NCBI RefSeq assembly: GCF_005954645.2
Contig: NZ_CP040695.2
Coordinates: 2,294,001 to 2,358,000 of the forward strand
Source of the DNA: Nocardioides sp. S-1144
GTDB taxonomy: Bacteria; Actinomycetota; Actinomycetes; Propionibacteriales; Nocardioidaceae
Direction: 5' to 3'
DNA length: 64,000 nt
The translations under genes were made by a program, and so were the position numbers. Shown one piece after another: positions 40,555 to 49,218 of the stretch. The notes under the pieces were generated by a model. It worked only from the letters and a program-made list of their open reading frames with translations, had not been told where the DNA came from and ran no database searches. The number at the start of each line of letters is the position of its first letter. Position 1 is the stretch's first letter.

Positions 40555-41352
40555 TCAGGCCAGGAGGCCGAGCCGCTTGGCCTCGGTGACGTACTCGGCG
40601 TACTCGTCGAGCAGGGCGTCGATGAGCGCCTCGTCGGAGAGCGCGTCGATCGAGCCGATCGGCTTGTAGTCGGCGTTGTCGATCACCCGCTGCTCGAGGT
40701 CGTCGAGCTTCTGGAGGAAGTCGAAGGACTCCGCGCCGATCGAGAGGAACTTCCAGAAGATCGGGGCCGTGGAGACCTCGATGAGCGCCTGGACCGCCTG
40801 CGGCTTGGAGTTCGGGGCGCCGTCGGTGAGGAAGATGGCGAACACCGGCTCGGACGCCGGCCGCAGGTTGTCGGGCAGCGCCACGTCGACGGCACCCTCG
40901 ACCTTCTTCTTGCGGCCGAACAGGCCCTTCTTCTCCCCGCCGCCCTGCTGCACGAGCTTGGGCGGGGCGAACCCGAAGTGGTCGCGCACGGTGCGGAAGG
41001 CGCCGGCGTAGTCGGTGGTACCCATCCGGCGGCCCTCGGTGAGCCGGTTGACGGCGCCGGTGTAGTTGTCGAGCGGCACCTCGCCGAGGTGGGCGGCGGT
41101 CGAGTCGAAGACGAAGAAGTCGATGGCGCCGTCGTCGTCGAGCTGGGTGGCGAGGGCCAGGATCCGCTCGGTCAGGTTCTGGACCCGGCCGGAGCTGTAC
41201 TCCCGTGACATCGACCCGCTGTAGTCCATGACGAGCGCCACCTTGGCGCGGGTGCCGAACAGGTTCCGCTTCTCGAGGCTGATCTTGGCGGTCTTGGCGA
41301 GGCTGACCAGGCCGGGAGCGGTGGACTCGACCTTGTCGAGGGAGATGGGCAT
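40555..41352 (-). CDS. VWA-domain protein, TerY/tellurium-resistance-like
   Basis: 265 residues. VWA domain with MIDAS motif VMDYSGSMS (DxSxS, about residues 40-48), second MIDAS Thr in RMGTTDYAGA (about 112) and Asp in FLTDGAPN (about 177). The N-terminal MPISLDKVESTAPGLVSLAKTAKISLEKRNL resembles the ends of TerD/CABP-family stress proteins, so membership of the Ter-associated VWA group (TerF/TerY-like) is likely. A Lys/Gly insert (GGGEKKGLFGRKKK) lies before the third strand. Cytosolic. No other ter genes nearby, so function is not fixed. Confidence 0.78.
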   Translation of the reverse strand: MPISLDKVESTAPGLVSLAKTAKISLEKRNLFGTRAKVALVMDYSGSMSREYSSGRVQNLTERILALATQLDDDGAIDFFVFDSTAAHLGEVPLDNYTGAVNRLTEGRRMGTTDYAGAFRTVRDHFGFAPPKLVQQGGGEKKGLFGRKKKVEGAVDVALPDNLRPASEPVFAIFLTDGAPNSKPQAVQALIEVSTAPIFWKFLSIGAESFDFLQKLDDLEQRVIDNADYKPIGSIDALSDEALIDALLDEYAEYVTEAKRLGLLA

Positions 41353-41501
41353 GCGGGAGGACCCTTTCGTGGCGGGTGGTGCGGACCCTCCCATCCTGCG
41401 GGGCGGCTGGTGACCTGAAACCTCGCGAGAGGTGTCGTACCGCGCGACCCCCGTTCGTGGAGAGGATGTCCGCACCAGATCCCGAGCCAGGAGACACCAC
41501 C

Positions 41502-42074
41502 ATGCGCACCCTCGTCGCCACCGCCTTCATGTCCCTCGACGGCGTCGTCGAAGCACCGGGCGGGGAGCCCGGCCACCGCAGCAGCGGCTGGACCTTCAGG
41601 GCCGTCCAGCACGACGACGCCGCCTACGAGATCAAGGGCCGCGAGCAGGAGGAGGCGACCGCCCTGCTCCTCGGCCGCGTCAGCTACCAGGCGTTCGCGC
41701 CGGTCTGGCCCGACATGACCGACGTCTTCCCCCGCTACAACGACATGCCGAGGTACGTCGTGTCGACGACGCTCGACGAGTCGGCCCTGGAGCCGCGCTG
41801 GCCCGCGACCGTCCTGCGCACCCTCGACGACGTCGCGGCGCTCAAGGAGACCGAGGGCGGGCCGATCTCGGTGCACGGCAGCGCGACCCTGGTCCGCAAC
41901 CTCACCGACGCCGGCCTCGTCGACCGCTTCCACCTGCTCGTCTTCCCCGTCCTGCTCGGGGCCGGCAAGCGCTACTTCAGCGACACCGACAAGGACCTGC
42001 AGGCGCTGCGGGTCCTCGAGAGCGAGACCTACGCCAACGGCGTCCAGAAGCTGGTCTACGCCGTCGAGCGCTGA
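41502..42074 (+). CDS. Dihydrofolate reductase family protein (RibD C-terminal-like)
   Basis: 190 residues. RibD_C/DHFR-like fold: FMSLDGVVEAPGG near the start, LLLGRVSYQAFAPVWP, ISVHGSATLVRNL and DRFHLLVFPVLLGAGKRYF with NADPH-loop features. Members of this stand-alone family are mostly uncharacterised NAD(P)H oxidoreductases, not true FolA. ATG has AGGAG nine bases upstream, a normal ribosome site. Divergent from the VWA gene across 149 bp and convergent with the uridine-methyltransferase gene. Confidence 0.82.
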   Translation: MRTLVATAFMSLDGVVEAPGGEPGHRSSGWTFRAVQHDDAAYEIKGREQEEATALLLGRVSYQAFAPVWPDMTDVFPRYNDMPRYVVSTTLDESALEPRWPATVLRTLDDVAALKETEGGPISVHGSATLVRNLTDAGLVDRFHLLVFPVLLGAGKRYFSDTDKDLQALRVLESETYANGVQKLVYAVER

Positions 42075-42090
42075 CCGGCTCGACGCGGGC

Positions 42091-43215
42091 TCAGTCGTCC
42101 CCGGGCAGCAGCAGGGCCACGCACTCGACGTGGTGGGTCATCGGGAACAGGTCGAAGGCGCGCAGCGACGCCAGGCGGTAGCCGTGCTCGGCGAAGATCG
42201 CGACGTCACGGGCCAGGGCGGCGGGGTCGCAGGCGACGTGGGCGACGGCGCGTGGCGTGCGCGCCACGACCTGCTCGACGACGGCCCGCTTCGCGCCCTC
42301 GCGCGGCGGGTCGAGGACGACGAGGTCCCAGTGCCCGGCCAGCGACTCGGCGAGCACGCGGGCGACGTCGCCGGCCGTCGCCTCGGCGCCGGGGACGTTG
42401 TCGAGCGAGAGCGCCGAGGCGGTGGTGTCGCCCTCGACCATCGCGACCCGGCCCGTGCCACCCACGCGGTCGGCCAGGAACCGGCTGAACAGCCCGACGC
42501 CGGCGTACAGGTCGAGCGCCGACTCCCCCGGCTGCGGCGCGAGCGCCTCGAGGACGGCGTCCACGAGGGTCTCGGGCGCGCCCGGGTGCACCTGCCAGAA
42601 CCCGCCGTCGGCGACCGCGAACGCGACGCCGTGCACGACGTGGGTCGCGGGGTCGGGCGACTCCAGCAGGCACTGGTCGACGGCGACCAGCTCGTGCGAG
42701 CGGTGCTTGCGCATCGCCCGGCCACCGCCGGGCAGCGAGGCGTAGCGCTGGCGGGTCCGCCAGCCGAGCCCGCCGACGTCGCCGGGCACCGCCTCGACCT
42801 CCACCGCGACGTCCAGGCCCGCGAGCCGGCGCAGCTGCTCGGCGACGACGGTCGCCTTGAGGTCGCGCTGGTGGGCGACCTCGACGTGCTGGAAGTCGCA
42901 GCCGCCACAGGCGTCGGGGCCGGCGTACGGGCAGGGCGCGGGCACCCGGTGCTCCGAGGCCGACAGCACCTCCACGGCGTCCGCACGCCAGAAGCGGTCG
43001 CCGTCGGTGCCCTCGGTGACGGCGACGACGACCCGCTCGCCGGGCAGCGCGTGCCGCACGAACACCGCGCGGCCCTCGTGCCGGGCGACGCAGAAGCCGC
43101 CGTGCCCGACCGGGCCGACCTCGACCTCGAAGCGCTCGCCGACCCGGGACTCGCCGCGGGCCTTCCTCGGCCGTGCCCGGCGGGCGCCGCCCGGACGGCG
43201 AGCTGCGGGGCTCAC
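42091..43215 (-). CDS. RNA (uracil-5-)-methyltransferase, TrmA/RlmCD family
   Basis: 374 residues. TRAM-like N-terminal domain (about 25-85), an iron-sulphur-type Cys cluster CPYAGPDACGGCDFQ (about 92-106), SAM domain with LDLYAGVGLFSRFLA (about 240), VVLDPPREGAKRAV, nucleophile Cys in VACDPAALARD (about 330) and C-terminal FPMTHHVECVALL with the catalytic Glu. Methylates C5 of a uridine in rRNA or tRNA; which one cannot be read. Homologue of mycobacterial Rv2689c in the same order. GTG start overlaps the APC transporter stop by four bases. Confidence 0.88.
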   Translation of the reverse strand: MSPAARRPGGARRARPRKARGESRVGERFEVEVGPVGHGGFCVARHEGRAVFVRHALPGERVVVAVTEGTDGDRFWRADAVEVLSASEHRVPAPCPYAGPDACGGCDFQHVEVAHQRDLKATVVAEQLRRLAGLDVAVEVEAVPGDVGGLGWRTRQRYASLPGGGRAMRKHRSHELVAVDQCLLESPDPATHVVHGVAFAVADGGFWQVHPGAPETLVDAVLEALAPQPGESALDLYAGVGLFSRFLADRVGGTGRVAMVEGDTTASALSLDNVPGAEATAGDVARVLAESLAGHWDLVVLDPPREGAKRAVVEQVVARTPRAVAHVACDPAALARDVAIFAEHGYRLASLRAFDLFPMTHHVECVALLLPGDD

Positions 43216-45269
43216 CGGTTGATCTGCCCGGAGGAGCGCGGGTCGGACCGGTCGTCGGCCTGGCCGCGGCGCAGGTCGCCGGCGCGGACGCGCTGCTGGT
43301 CGCGCTCCCCGCGCTCGACGGCGAGCTGGGAGGAGCGCAGCTGGTAGGGCACCGAGGTCACCATCACGCCGGGGGTGAACAGCAGCCGCCCCTTGAGCCG
43401 CAGGGCGGTCTGGTTGTGCAGCAGCTGCTCCCACCAGCGGCCGACGACGTACTCGGGGATGTAGACCGCGACGACGCCGCGCGGGTTGGCCCGCCGGATC
43501 TCGGTCGCGTAGGCCACGATCGGGTTCACCAGCTCGCGGTACGGCGAGTGCAGCAGCTTGAGCGGCACGCCGAGGTTGCGGCGCTCCCAGTTCTCGACCA
43601 GCAGGTTGGTCTCGACCGGGTCGGTGGCGACGTAGACGGCCTCGAGGACGTTCGGGCGCGACGCCTTCGCGAACGCCAGCGCCCGCAGGGTCGGCTTGTG
43701 CAGCTTGGAGACGAGCACGATCGCGTGCACCCGGGTCGGCAGCAGGTTGTCGCTCTCGTCGGCCTCGAGCTCGAGCGAGACCTTGTCGTAGTGGCCACGG
43801 ATCGCGCGCATGAGGGCGTAGAAGAACACCATCGCCAGGATCGTGATCCAGGCGCCCTCCAGGAACTTGGTGAGCAGCACGACCACCAGCACGACCGCGG
43901 TGAACGACAGGCCGACGGCGTTGATGACCCGCGAGCGCTGCATCCGACGGCGGGAGGCCGGGTCGCGCTCGGTCGTCAGGTGGCGCGTCCAGTGCCGGAT
44001 CATGCCGAGCTGGCTGAGGTTGAAGGAGACGAAGACGCCGACGATGTAGAGCTGGATCAGCCGCGTCGTCTCGGCGTTGAAGACGACGATCAGGATGATC
44101 GCCATGATCGCCAGGAACACGATGCCGTTGGAGTAGGCCAGCCGGTCGCCGCGCGAGCCCAGGGCCCGGGGCGCCAGCCCGTCCTTGGCGAGGATCGAGC
44201 CGAGCACGGGGAAGCCGTTGAACGCCGTGTTGGCGGCGAGCACCAGGATGATCCCGGTGACGATGACGACGGCGTAGAAGCCCGGCGGGAACTCGTTGAA
44301 CACGGCCTTGGCGATCTGGGCGATGACGGCGTTCTGCTCGTAGTCGTCGCCGACCGCGCTGCCGTCGGGGTAGGTGAGCCGCTCGAGCTGGGCGGGGTCG
44401 ACGAACCGCAGGCCCATCTGCTTGGCCAGCACGATGACGCTGACCATCATCGTGATCGCGATCAGCCCGAGCAGCAGCAGCGTGGTGGCCGCGTTGCGGC
44501 TCTTGGGCCGCTTGAACGCCGGGACGCCGTTCGAGATCGCCTCGACGCCCGTCAGCGCCGCACAGCCCGACGAGAAGGCCCGGGCCAGCAGGAACAGCAG
44601 CCCGAACGTCGTCAGCGAGCCGTCGAAGCTCGGGTCGGGCGTGATGCCCAGGTCCGCGCTCTCGACGTCGGGCAGTGTGCCCTGGGCCAGGCGCAGGAAG
44701 CCGTAGGCGCACATGCCGAGCACCGCGACCATGTAGGCGTAGGTGGGGACGGCGAAGAACGTGCCCGACTCCCGGATCCCGCGCAGGTTCACCGCGGTCA
44801 GCAGGACCACCATCACCGAGGCGAACGTCGCCTCGTGGTTGTGCAGCACCGGGATGGCGGCGCCGGCGTACTGCGCCGCGGCCGAGATCGACACCGCGAC
44901 CGTGAGCACGTAGTCGACGAGCAGCGCGCTGGCCACCGTCGTCCCCGCCGTCTTGCCGAGGTTCACCGTCGCGACCTCGTAGTCGCCGCCGCCGCTCGGG
45001 TAGGCGTGCACGGTCTGGCGGTACGACGCGATCACGGCGGCCATCACGAGGGCGACGGCGATCGCGACCTTCCACGACCAGACGTAGGCCGAGGCGCCCG
45101 CGAGCGACAGCATGATGAAGACCTCGTCGGGCGCGTAGGCCACCGAGGACAGCGCGTCGCTGGCGAAGACGGGGAGGGCGATGCGCTTGGGGAGGAGCGT
45201 CTCCCCCAGCTGTGCGCTCCTGAGCTTGCGCCCCAGCAGAATCCGCTTGGAGACGTCACCGACACCCAC
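43212..45269 (-). CDS. APC-superfamily permease, KimA-like potassium transporter
   Basis: 685 residues. About 12 membrane segments in the first 480 residues beginning FASDALSSVAYAPDEVFIM, the KUP/KimA-type start, then a ~190-residue cytosolic domain (RVHAIVLVSKLHKPTLRALAFA) like a universal-stress/USP fold. B. subtilis KimA is a high-affinity K+/H+ symporter of this plan, and divergent TrkA genes strengthen a K+ role; the M. tuberculosis counterpart is Rv2690c. GTG 45269 chosen because TACTGT lies seven bases upstream (leaderless); GTG 45278 is an alternative but overlaps that box. Confidence 0.85.
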   Translation of the reverse strand: MGVGDVSKRILLGRKLRSAQLGETLLPKRIALPVFASDALSSVAYAPDEVFIMLSLAGASAYVWSWKVAIAVALVMAAVIASYRQTVHAYPSGGGDYEVATVNLGKTAGTTVASALLVDYVLTVAVSISAAAQYAGAAIPVLHNHEATFASVMVVLLTAVNLRGIRESGTFFAVPTYAYMVAVLGMCAYGFLRLAQGTLPDVESADLGITPDPSFDGSLTTFGLLFLLARAFSSGCAALTGVEAISNGVPAFKRPKSRNAATTLLLLGLIAITMMVSVIVLAKQMGLRFVDPAQLERLTYPDGSAVGDDYEQNAVIAQIAKAVFNEFPPGFYAVVIVTGIILVLAANTAFNGFPVLGSILAKDGLAPRALGSRGDRLAYSNGIVFLAIMAIILIVVFNAETTRLIQLYIVGVFVSFNLSQLGMIRHWTRHLTTERDPASRRRMQRSRVINAVGLSFTAVVLVVVLLTKFLEGAWITILAMVFFYALMRAIRGHYDKVSLELEADESDNLLPTRVHAIVLVSKLHKPTLRALAFAKASRPNVLEAVYVATDPVETNLLVENWERRNLGVPLKLLHSPYRELVNPIVAYATEIRRANPRGVVAVYIPEYVVGRWWEQLLHNQTALRLKGRLLFTPGVMVTSVPYQLRSSQLAVERGERDQQRVRAGDLRRGQADDRSDPRSSGQINR

Positions 45270-45334
45270 GAGCGGCACAGTACTGGTGCGCGGTCCTTTC
45301 GCGTGCTTCGCGCGGCCGGGGCTACGGTGAGCGC

Positions 45335-46000
45335 GTGCACGTCGTGATCATGGGCTGCGGCCGCGTCGGTTCGACGCTGGCGCGCTCCCTCGAGGACCGG
45401 AACCACACCGTCGCCGTCATCGACAGCGAGCCGGACGCGTTCCGACGCCTCGGGCCGGCGTTCAACGGCGAGAAGGTCACCGGCTACGGATTCGACCAGC
45501 AGGTGCTGGAGAAGGCCGGGATCCGCCGGGCCGACGCCTTCGCCGCGGTCTCCAGCGGTGACAACTCCAACATCATCGCCGCGCGTGTCGCCCGCGAGCA
45601 GTTCGGCATCCAGCAGGTCGTCGCCCGGATCTACGACCCGGGCCGCGCCGAGGTCTACCAGCGCCTCGGCATCACGACGGTCGCCACGGTCAAGTGGACC
45701 GCCGACCAGGTGCTGCGCCGGATCCTGCCCGCCGGTGCCGAGCCCGACTTCCGCGACCCCAGCGGCACCGTCCGGGTCGACCAGGTGCCGGTGCCCGAGG
45801 TCTGGGTCGGGCAGCGCACGATCGACTTCCAGGAGCAGACCAGCTGCCGGATCGCCTGGATCGACCGGCTCGGCGAGGGAATGCTCCCGACCCGCGACAC
45901 CGTGATCCAGGAGAACGACCTGATCCACCTCGTGATGCGCGAGGAGAACGCCGGACGGGCCATGGCCGTCATCAAGAAGGGCCCGGAGGTCCACTCATGA
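45335..46000 (+). CDS. ceoB: TrkA-family potassium uptake regulatory protein (RCK), CeoB-like
   Basis: 221 residues. RCK_N Rossmann fold MHVVIMGCGRVGSTLARSL (GxGxxG), then FDQQVLEKAGIRRADAF and RCK_C domain (about 140-215, RTIDFQEQTSCRIAWI). Cytosolic regulator that binds NAD(H)/ATP and gates potassium transport. GTG start six bases after TACGGT (leaderless). Overlaps the second TrkA gene by four bases. In mycobacteria the orthologous pair is CeoB/CeoC (Rv2691-Rv2692). No TrkH/KtrB subunit adjoins, so the likely partner is the divergent APC transporter. Confidence 0.9.
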   Translation: MHVVIMGCGRVGSTLARSLEDRNHTVAVIDSEPDAFRRLGPAFNGEKVTGYGFDQQVLEKAGIRRADAFAAVSSGDNSNIIAARVAREQFGIQQVVARIYDPGRAEVYQRLGITTVATVKWTADQVLRRILPAGAEPDFRDPSGTVRVDQVPVPEVWVGQRTIDFQEQTSCRIAWIDRLGEGMLPTRDTVIQENDLIHLVMREENAGRAMAVIKKGPEVHS

Positions 46001-46671
46001 GGGTCGCCATCGCCGGAGCCGGTGCCGTGGGCCGCTCGATCGCGCGCGAGCTGATCGGCAACGGGCACGAGGTCCTGCTCATCGACAAGAGCCCGCGGTC
46101 GGTGATGCCCGAGCGGGTGCCGGACGCCGAGTGGCTGCTCGCCGACTCCTGCGAGCTCTCCTCGCTCGAGGAGGCGCGCCTCGACAAGTGCGACGTCGTC
46201 ATCGCCGCCACCGGCGACGACAAGGTCAACCTGGTCACGTCGCTGCTGGCCAAGACCGAGTTCGGGGTCCCGCGCACGGTCGCCCGGGTCAACCACCCCA
46301 ACAACGAGTGGCTCTTCACCGAGGCGTGGGGCGTCGACGTCAACGTCTCGACCCCGCGGATCATGTCGGCCCTCGTCGAGGAGGCCGTCACCGTCGGCGA
46401 CCTCGTGCGGCTGTTCACCTTCCGCCAGGGCAACGCCAACCTCGTCGAGATGACCCTGCCCGCCGACTCGCCCTACGTCGGCAAGCCGGCCGGGCTCATC
46501 CCGTTCCCGGAGAACTGCGCGCTGGTCACCATCCTGCGCGACGGCCAGGTCTACGTGCCCGACGTCGAGCAGCCGGTCGAGGCCGGCGACGAGCTGCTGT
46601 TCGTCGTCCCGGCCGAGGGTGAGGACGAGCTCGAGCGCCTCCTGGCCCCCCTCGCCCACCCGAGGACGTAG
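45997..46671 (+). CDS. ceoC: TrkA-family potassium uptake regulatory protein (RCK), CeoC-like
   Basis: 224 residues. RCK_N GAGAVGRSIARELIGNGHEV (GxGxxG) with acidic LLIDKSP, then ATGDDKVNLVTSLLAKTEFGV and an RCK_C domain (about 140-218, YVGKPAGLIPFPENC). ATGA overlap with ceoB makes it the second gene of the pair. The two proteins probably form a hetero-oligomeric gating ring. Followed by a repeat-rich intergenic stretch with palindromes that may serve as terminator. Confidence 0.9.
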   Translation: MRVAIAGAGAVGRSIARELIGNGHEVLLIDKSPRSVMPERVPDAEWLLADSCELSSLEEARLDKCDVVIAATGDDKVNLVTSLLAKTEFGVPRTVARVNHPNNEWLFTEAWGVDVNVSTPRIMSALVEEAVTVGDLVRLFTFRQGNANLVEMTLPADSPYVGKPAGLIPFPENCALVTILRDGQVYVPDVEQPVEAGDELLFVVPAEGEDELERLLAPLAHPRT

Positions 46672-46711
46672 CGGGAGCGCGAGGAACGAGCGCACCCGCG
46701 TCACGTCCGAA

Positions 46712-46765
46712 GGTCGAGCAAGGCCTCCGGCCGAGGAACGAGGCCGGAACGGCCGGGTCGAGACC
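46712..46765 (+). repeat. Dispersed intergenic repeat, copy 1
   Basis: Begins GGTCGAGCAAGG, contains CCGAGGAACGAGG and ends GGGTCGAGACC. The same skeleton recurs at 50188-50244 (minus strand) and 63190-63245. A neighbouring GCGAGGAACGAGCGC (about 46678) repeats the core. It lies in untranslated DNA after the ceoC gene. Confidence 0.65.
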
Positions 46766-46862
46766 ACCGCAGCCGGTCAACCCAGCCGGACCACGGAGCC
46801 GGACCACCACAGCCGGACCACCGAGCCAGACCACCGACCCGGACCACCACAGCCGGCTGTGG
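46765..46862. repeat. Degenerate ~13-bp tandem repeat with terminal palindrome
   Basis: About seven imperfect units of GCCGGACCACCR(C)A run from 46765 to 46850. It ends in a perfect 16-bp palindrome CCACAGCCGGCTGTGG (46847-46862). Lies between convergent ceoC and the DUF3159 gene and may terminate both. Confidence 0.6.
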
Positions 46863-46889
46863 AGACAGCCAGCCCACAGCCGACGAGCC

Positions 46890-47660
46890 TCAGCTCGTGC
46901 CCGGCTGAGCCTCGGGCTGCTCCAGCGGCGTCGCGTTGCGGGCCAGCAGCCACACCATCGCCGACCAGGAGCCGATCCGCAGCGGCCAGCCGAGTCCGTA
47001 GCGGAGCCCGGCGATGATCGCGACGGCGGTGTCGGCCTCGATCACGTCGCGCGAGCCGAGCAGCCACACCGGCCCCTGCAGCAGGACGCCGATCGCGCCG
47101 GGCGCACCGAGCAGCAGGGTGAGCCTCGAGCACAGGCGCACCACCTGGCGGTCGGCGTGCCACGCCGTGGGGTCGCCGGTGACGCTGCCGAGCATGAACC
47201 CGACGGCCGGCCACCGCGCGAGGACGGAGCCGAAGAGCAGGATCGTGTACCCCAGGCTGTAGAGGATCCCCGGCAGGAAGAAGGCCAGCGCCTGGTCGGA
47301 CTCCGACCCGCCGCTGCTCGCGGCGATCCGCACGAAGACCCAGCCGATGCCGATCGAGAACACGGCGTTGAGGACGAACTGGAGGGTGCTGCGCTGCAGC
47401 AGCCGCAGCACCAGCGCGACCCCGGCGGCGGCCAGGCTGACGACCAGCGCCAGGGTCAGGTCCTTGGTGGGCAGCCACACGGCCGTGAACAGGATCCCGG
47501 GCACGCCGGCCTCGAGCATGCCGCGCCGCCCGCCCAGCGCCCTGGACATCTGCTGGCGCACCATCGCCTCGACGGTCGCGACCGTGGGGGCCGGCGGTGC
47601 GTCGGCGCCCGCGAGGGCCTCCGGGCGGTGGTCGGCGCCCGGCTCGTCGGTGGCGCTCAC
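46890..47660 (-). CDS. DUF3159 membrane protein
   Basis: 256 residues with five to six hydrophobic segments (ILFTAVWLPTKDLTLALVVSLAAAGVAL, TLQFVLNAVFSIGIGWVFV, FFLPGILYSLGYTILLFGSVL). The MVRQQMSRALGGRRGMLEAGVPG start and mid-protein GSVTGDPTAWHADRQVVRLCSRLT fit the actinobacterial DUF3159 family, homologue of Rv2693c. Function unknown. GTG start overlaps the OB-fold gene by four bases, so both are coexpressed. Confidence 0.82.
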   Translation of the reverse strand: MSATDEPGADHRPEALAGADAPPAPTVATVEAMVRQQMSRALGGRRGMLEAGVPGILFTAVWLPTKDLTLALVVSLAAAGVALVLRLLQRSTLQFVLNAVFSIGIGWVFVRIAASSGGSESDQALAFFLPGILYSLGYTILLFGSVLARWPAVGFMLGSVTGDPTAWHADRQVVRLCSRLTLLLGAPGAIGVLLQGPVWLLGSRDVIEADTAVAIIAGLRYGLGWPLRIGSWSAMVWLLARNATPLEQPEAQPGTS

Positions 47661-48019
47661 GGCATCAGCTCGTAGCGCGGGTTGTACATGAGCCGGACGC
47701 CGTCGTGGACGCCGATGCGGCCCCGGACCGTCAGCGAGCGGCCGGGGTCGACGCCGGCGATCCGGCGACGACCCAGCCAGAGGATCGTGACGACCCCGGA
47801 GCCGTCGTACAGCTCGGCCTCGAGCGCCGGGACCCCGCCGCGCGGACGAACCAGGATGCTGCGGACCGTGCCGCGCAGCTCGATCAGCTCGCGGTCGGGC
47901 GCCTCGCCGATCGCGACGTGACCGCCGCCGACGTAGGTGGCGCGCATCTCGCGGGCGTAGTCCTCGTCGGCGTTGGCCCACCGGCTGATGGTGCGCCGCA
48001 GTCGGCTCTTGTGACCCAT
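47657..48019 (-). CDS. OB-fold nucleic-acid-binding protein
   Basis: 120 residues. OB-fold core ELRGTVRSILVRPRGGVPALEAELYDGSGVVTILWLGRRRIAGVDPGRSLTVRGRI read across residues ~48-105, as in the tRNA-anticodon/RecG-wedge OB family; homologue of Rv2694c by order. Basic N-terminus (MGHKSRLRRTISRW). A nucleic-acid role is inferred from the fold. ATG 48019 chosen where the family begins; the upstream frame is low complexity. Ends overlapping the DUF3159 start. Confidence 0.78.
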   Translation of the reverse strand: MGHKSRLRRTISRWANADEDYAREMRATYVGGGHVAIGEAPDRELIELRGTVRSILVRPRGGVPALEAELYDGSGVVTILWLGRRRIAGVDPGRSLTVRGRIGVHDGVRLMYNPRYELMP

Positions 48020-48036
48020 GGCGCCGGTCCCGTCGC

Positions 48037-48690
48037 TCAGGCCTCGGTGGGCGCGGGGGCCGTGCCGCCGGCGGGCGGCGTCACGCGGCGGGCGCCCTCG
48101 GGCAGGGTGATCGGGAGCGGCTCGCCGACCGGCATCGGGCCGTCGCCGCGGCGGACGGCGATCTGGGTCAGCACGTCCTCCCACGGGGCGGCGGCCTCGG
48201 CGTCGCGGGCGGGCTTGCCGAGGAAGGTGGCGCGCAGGAGCCAGCGCGAGCCGTTGATCCCCACGATGCGCGAGTGCTGCAGCGTGGTGCCCTCGGTGCG
48301 GCGCACCTGGATCTCGCAGATGAGCTCGGTGCCGAAGCGACCCTCCCGCTCGGTGGCGGTGCCCCCGCGCTGGGCCATGTCGGCCGCGATCTGCGGGCGG
48401 ACGTCGCTCCAGAGGTCGCCGTGGCGGGGGGCCGCGAAGGCACGGACCTCGATGGCACCCTCGGGGCCGGCCAGCAGCACCGACTTGACCTCGTTGGTCG
48501 ACTCGTCGACCTGGAGCCGCAGCTCGAGGCCGGCCGACGGCGGCACCATCAGGGAGCCGAGGTCGACGCGGTCGATCCCGTCGGCGGGGACGTGCTCGGC
48601 GTCGTGCGGTCCGACGACGGGCTCCGACGTCGAGCCATCCTCGGCGCCCACCTCGGACACGTCGGCTGCGGACTTGCGGCGGAACTTCAC
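48037..48690 (-). CDS. DUF3710 family protein
   Basis: 217 residues. N-terminal charged linker (KFRRKSAADVSEVGAEDG), then the DUF3710 core: GIDRVDLGSLMVPP, VKSVLLAGPEGAIEVRAFAAPRHGDLW, INGSRWLLRATFLGKPA and a Pro-rich tail. Homologue of Rv2696c, always near dut in actinobacteria; no known activity. GTG start has GAGGAG seven bases upstream, the Shine-Dalgarno being formed by the last two Glu codons of dut. That places it in a dut-DUF3710-OB-DUF3159 operon. Confidence 0.82.
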   Translation of the reverse strand: MKFRRKSAADVSEVGAEDGSTSEPVVGPHDAEHVPADGIDRVDLGSLMVPPSAGLELRLQVDESTNEVKSVLLAGPEGAIEVRAFAAPRHGDLWSDVRPQIAADMAQRGGTATEREGRFGTELICEIQVRRTEGTTLQHSRIVGINGSRWLLRATFLGKPARDAEAAAPWEDVLTQIAVRRGDGPMPVGEPLPITLPEGARRVTPPAGGTAPAPTEA

Positions 48691-48694
48691 TGCG

Positions 48695-49165
48695 TCACTC
48701 CTCGGAGGGTCTGGTGTCGGGGCCGAAGCCACCGGTAGAACCGTAGCCCCCGGCGCCACGGGCGCTCCCGGGGAGGCGGTCGACCTCCACGAACGCCGCC
48801 CGCTCGACCCGTTGCACCACCAGCTGGGCGATCCGGTCGCCGCGGCGCAGGGTGATCGGCTCGCGCGGGTCGAGGTTGACCAGGAGCACCTTGATCTCGC
48901 CGCGGTAGCCGGCGTCGACGGTGCCCGGCGTGTTGAGGACCGACAACCCGTGGCGGGCCGCGAGACCCGAGCGCGGGTGCACGAGCGCGACGTACCCCTC
49001 GGGCAGCGCGACGGCCAGCCCGGTCGGCACCAGGACCCGCTCCCCCGGCGCCAGGGTCACGTCGACCGCGGTCAGCAGGTCGGCGCCGGCGTCACCGGGG
49101 TGGGCGTAGGCCGGGAGCGGGAGGCCGGGGTCGAGGCGGAGCACCTGGATGTCGAGGTCGCGCAC
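48695..49165 (-). CDS. dut: dUTP diphosphatase
   Basis: 156 residues, trimeric dUTPase size. Motifs 1-5 all visible: [42 protein letters not shown] and the C-terminal [10 protein letters not shown]-loop-like motif. Hydrolyses dUTP to dUMP and PPi, keeping uracil out of DNA and feeding thymidylate synthesis. GTG 49165 is preferred over GTG 49174: TAGGGT lies seven bases before 49165, overlapping the upstream codon, and family proteins begin near [17 protein letters not shown]. Its last codons serve as ribosome site for DUF3710. Confidence 0.96.
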   Translation of the reverse strand: MRDLDIQVLRLDPGLPLPAYAHPGDAGADLLTAVDVTLAPGERVLVPTGLAVALPEGYVALVHPRSGLAARHGLSVLNTPGTVDAGYRGEIKVLLVNLDPREPITLRRGDRIAQLVVQRVERAAFVEVDRLPGSARGAGGYGSTGGFGPDTRPSEE

Positions 49166-49218
49166 CTGCGGCACCCTAGTGGGGCCGTGCGGCCCGGGAA
49201 CGCCGTACCCTGGGTCGC

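Noticed and set aside
40555-41352. Tellurite resistance operon
   Set aside because: A VWA protein alone; no terB/terC/terD neighbours.
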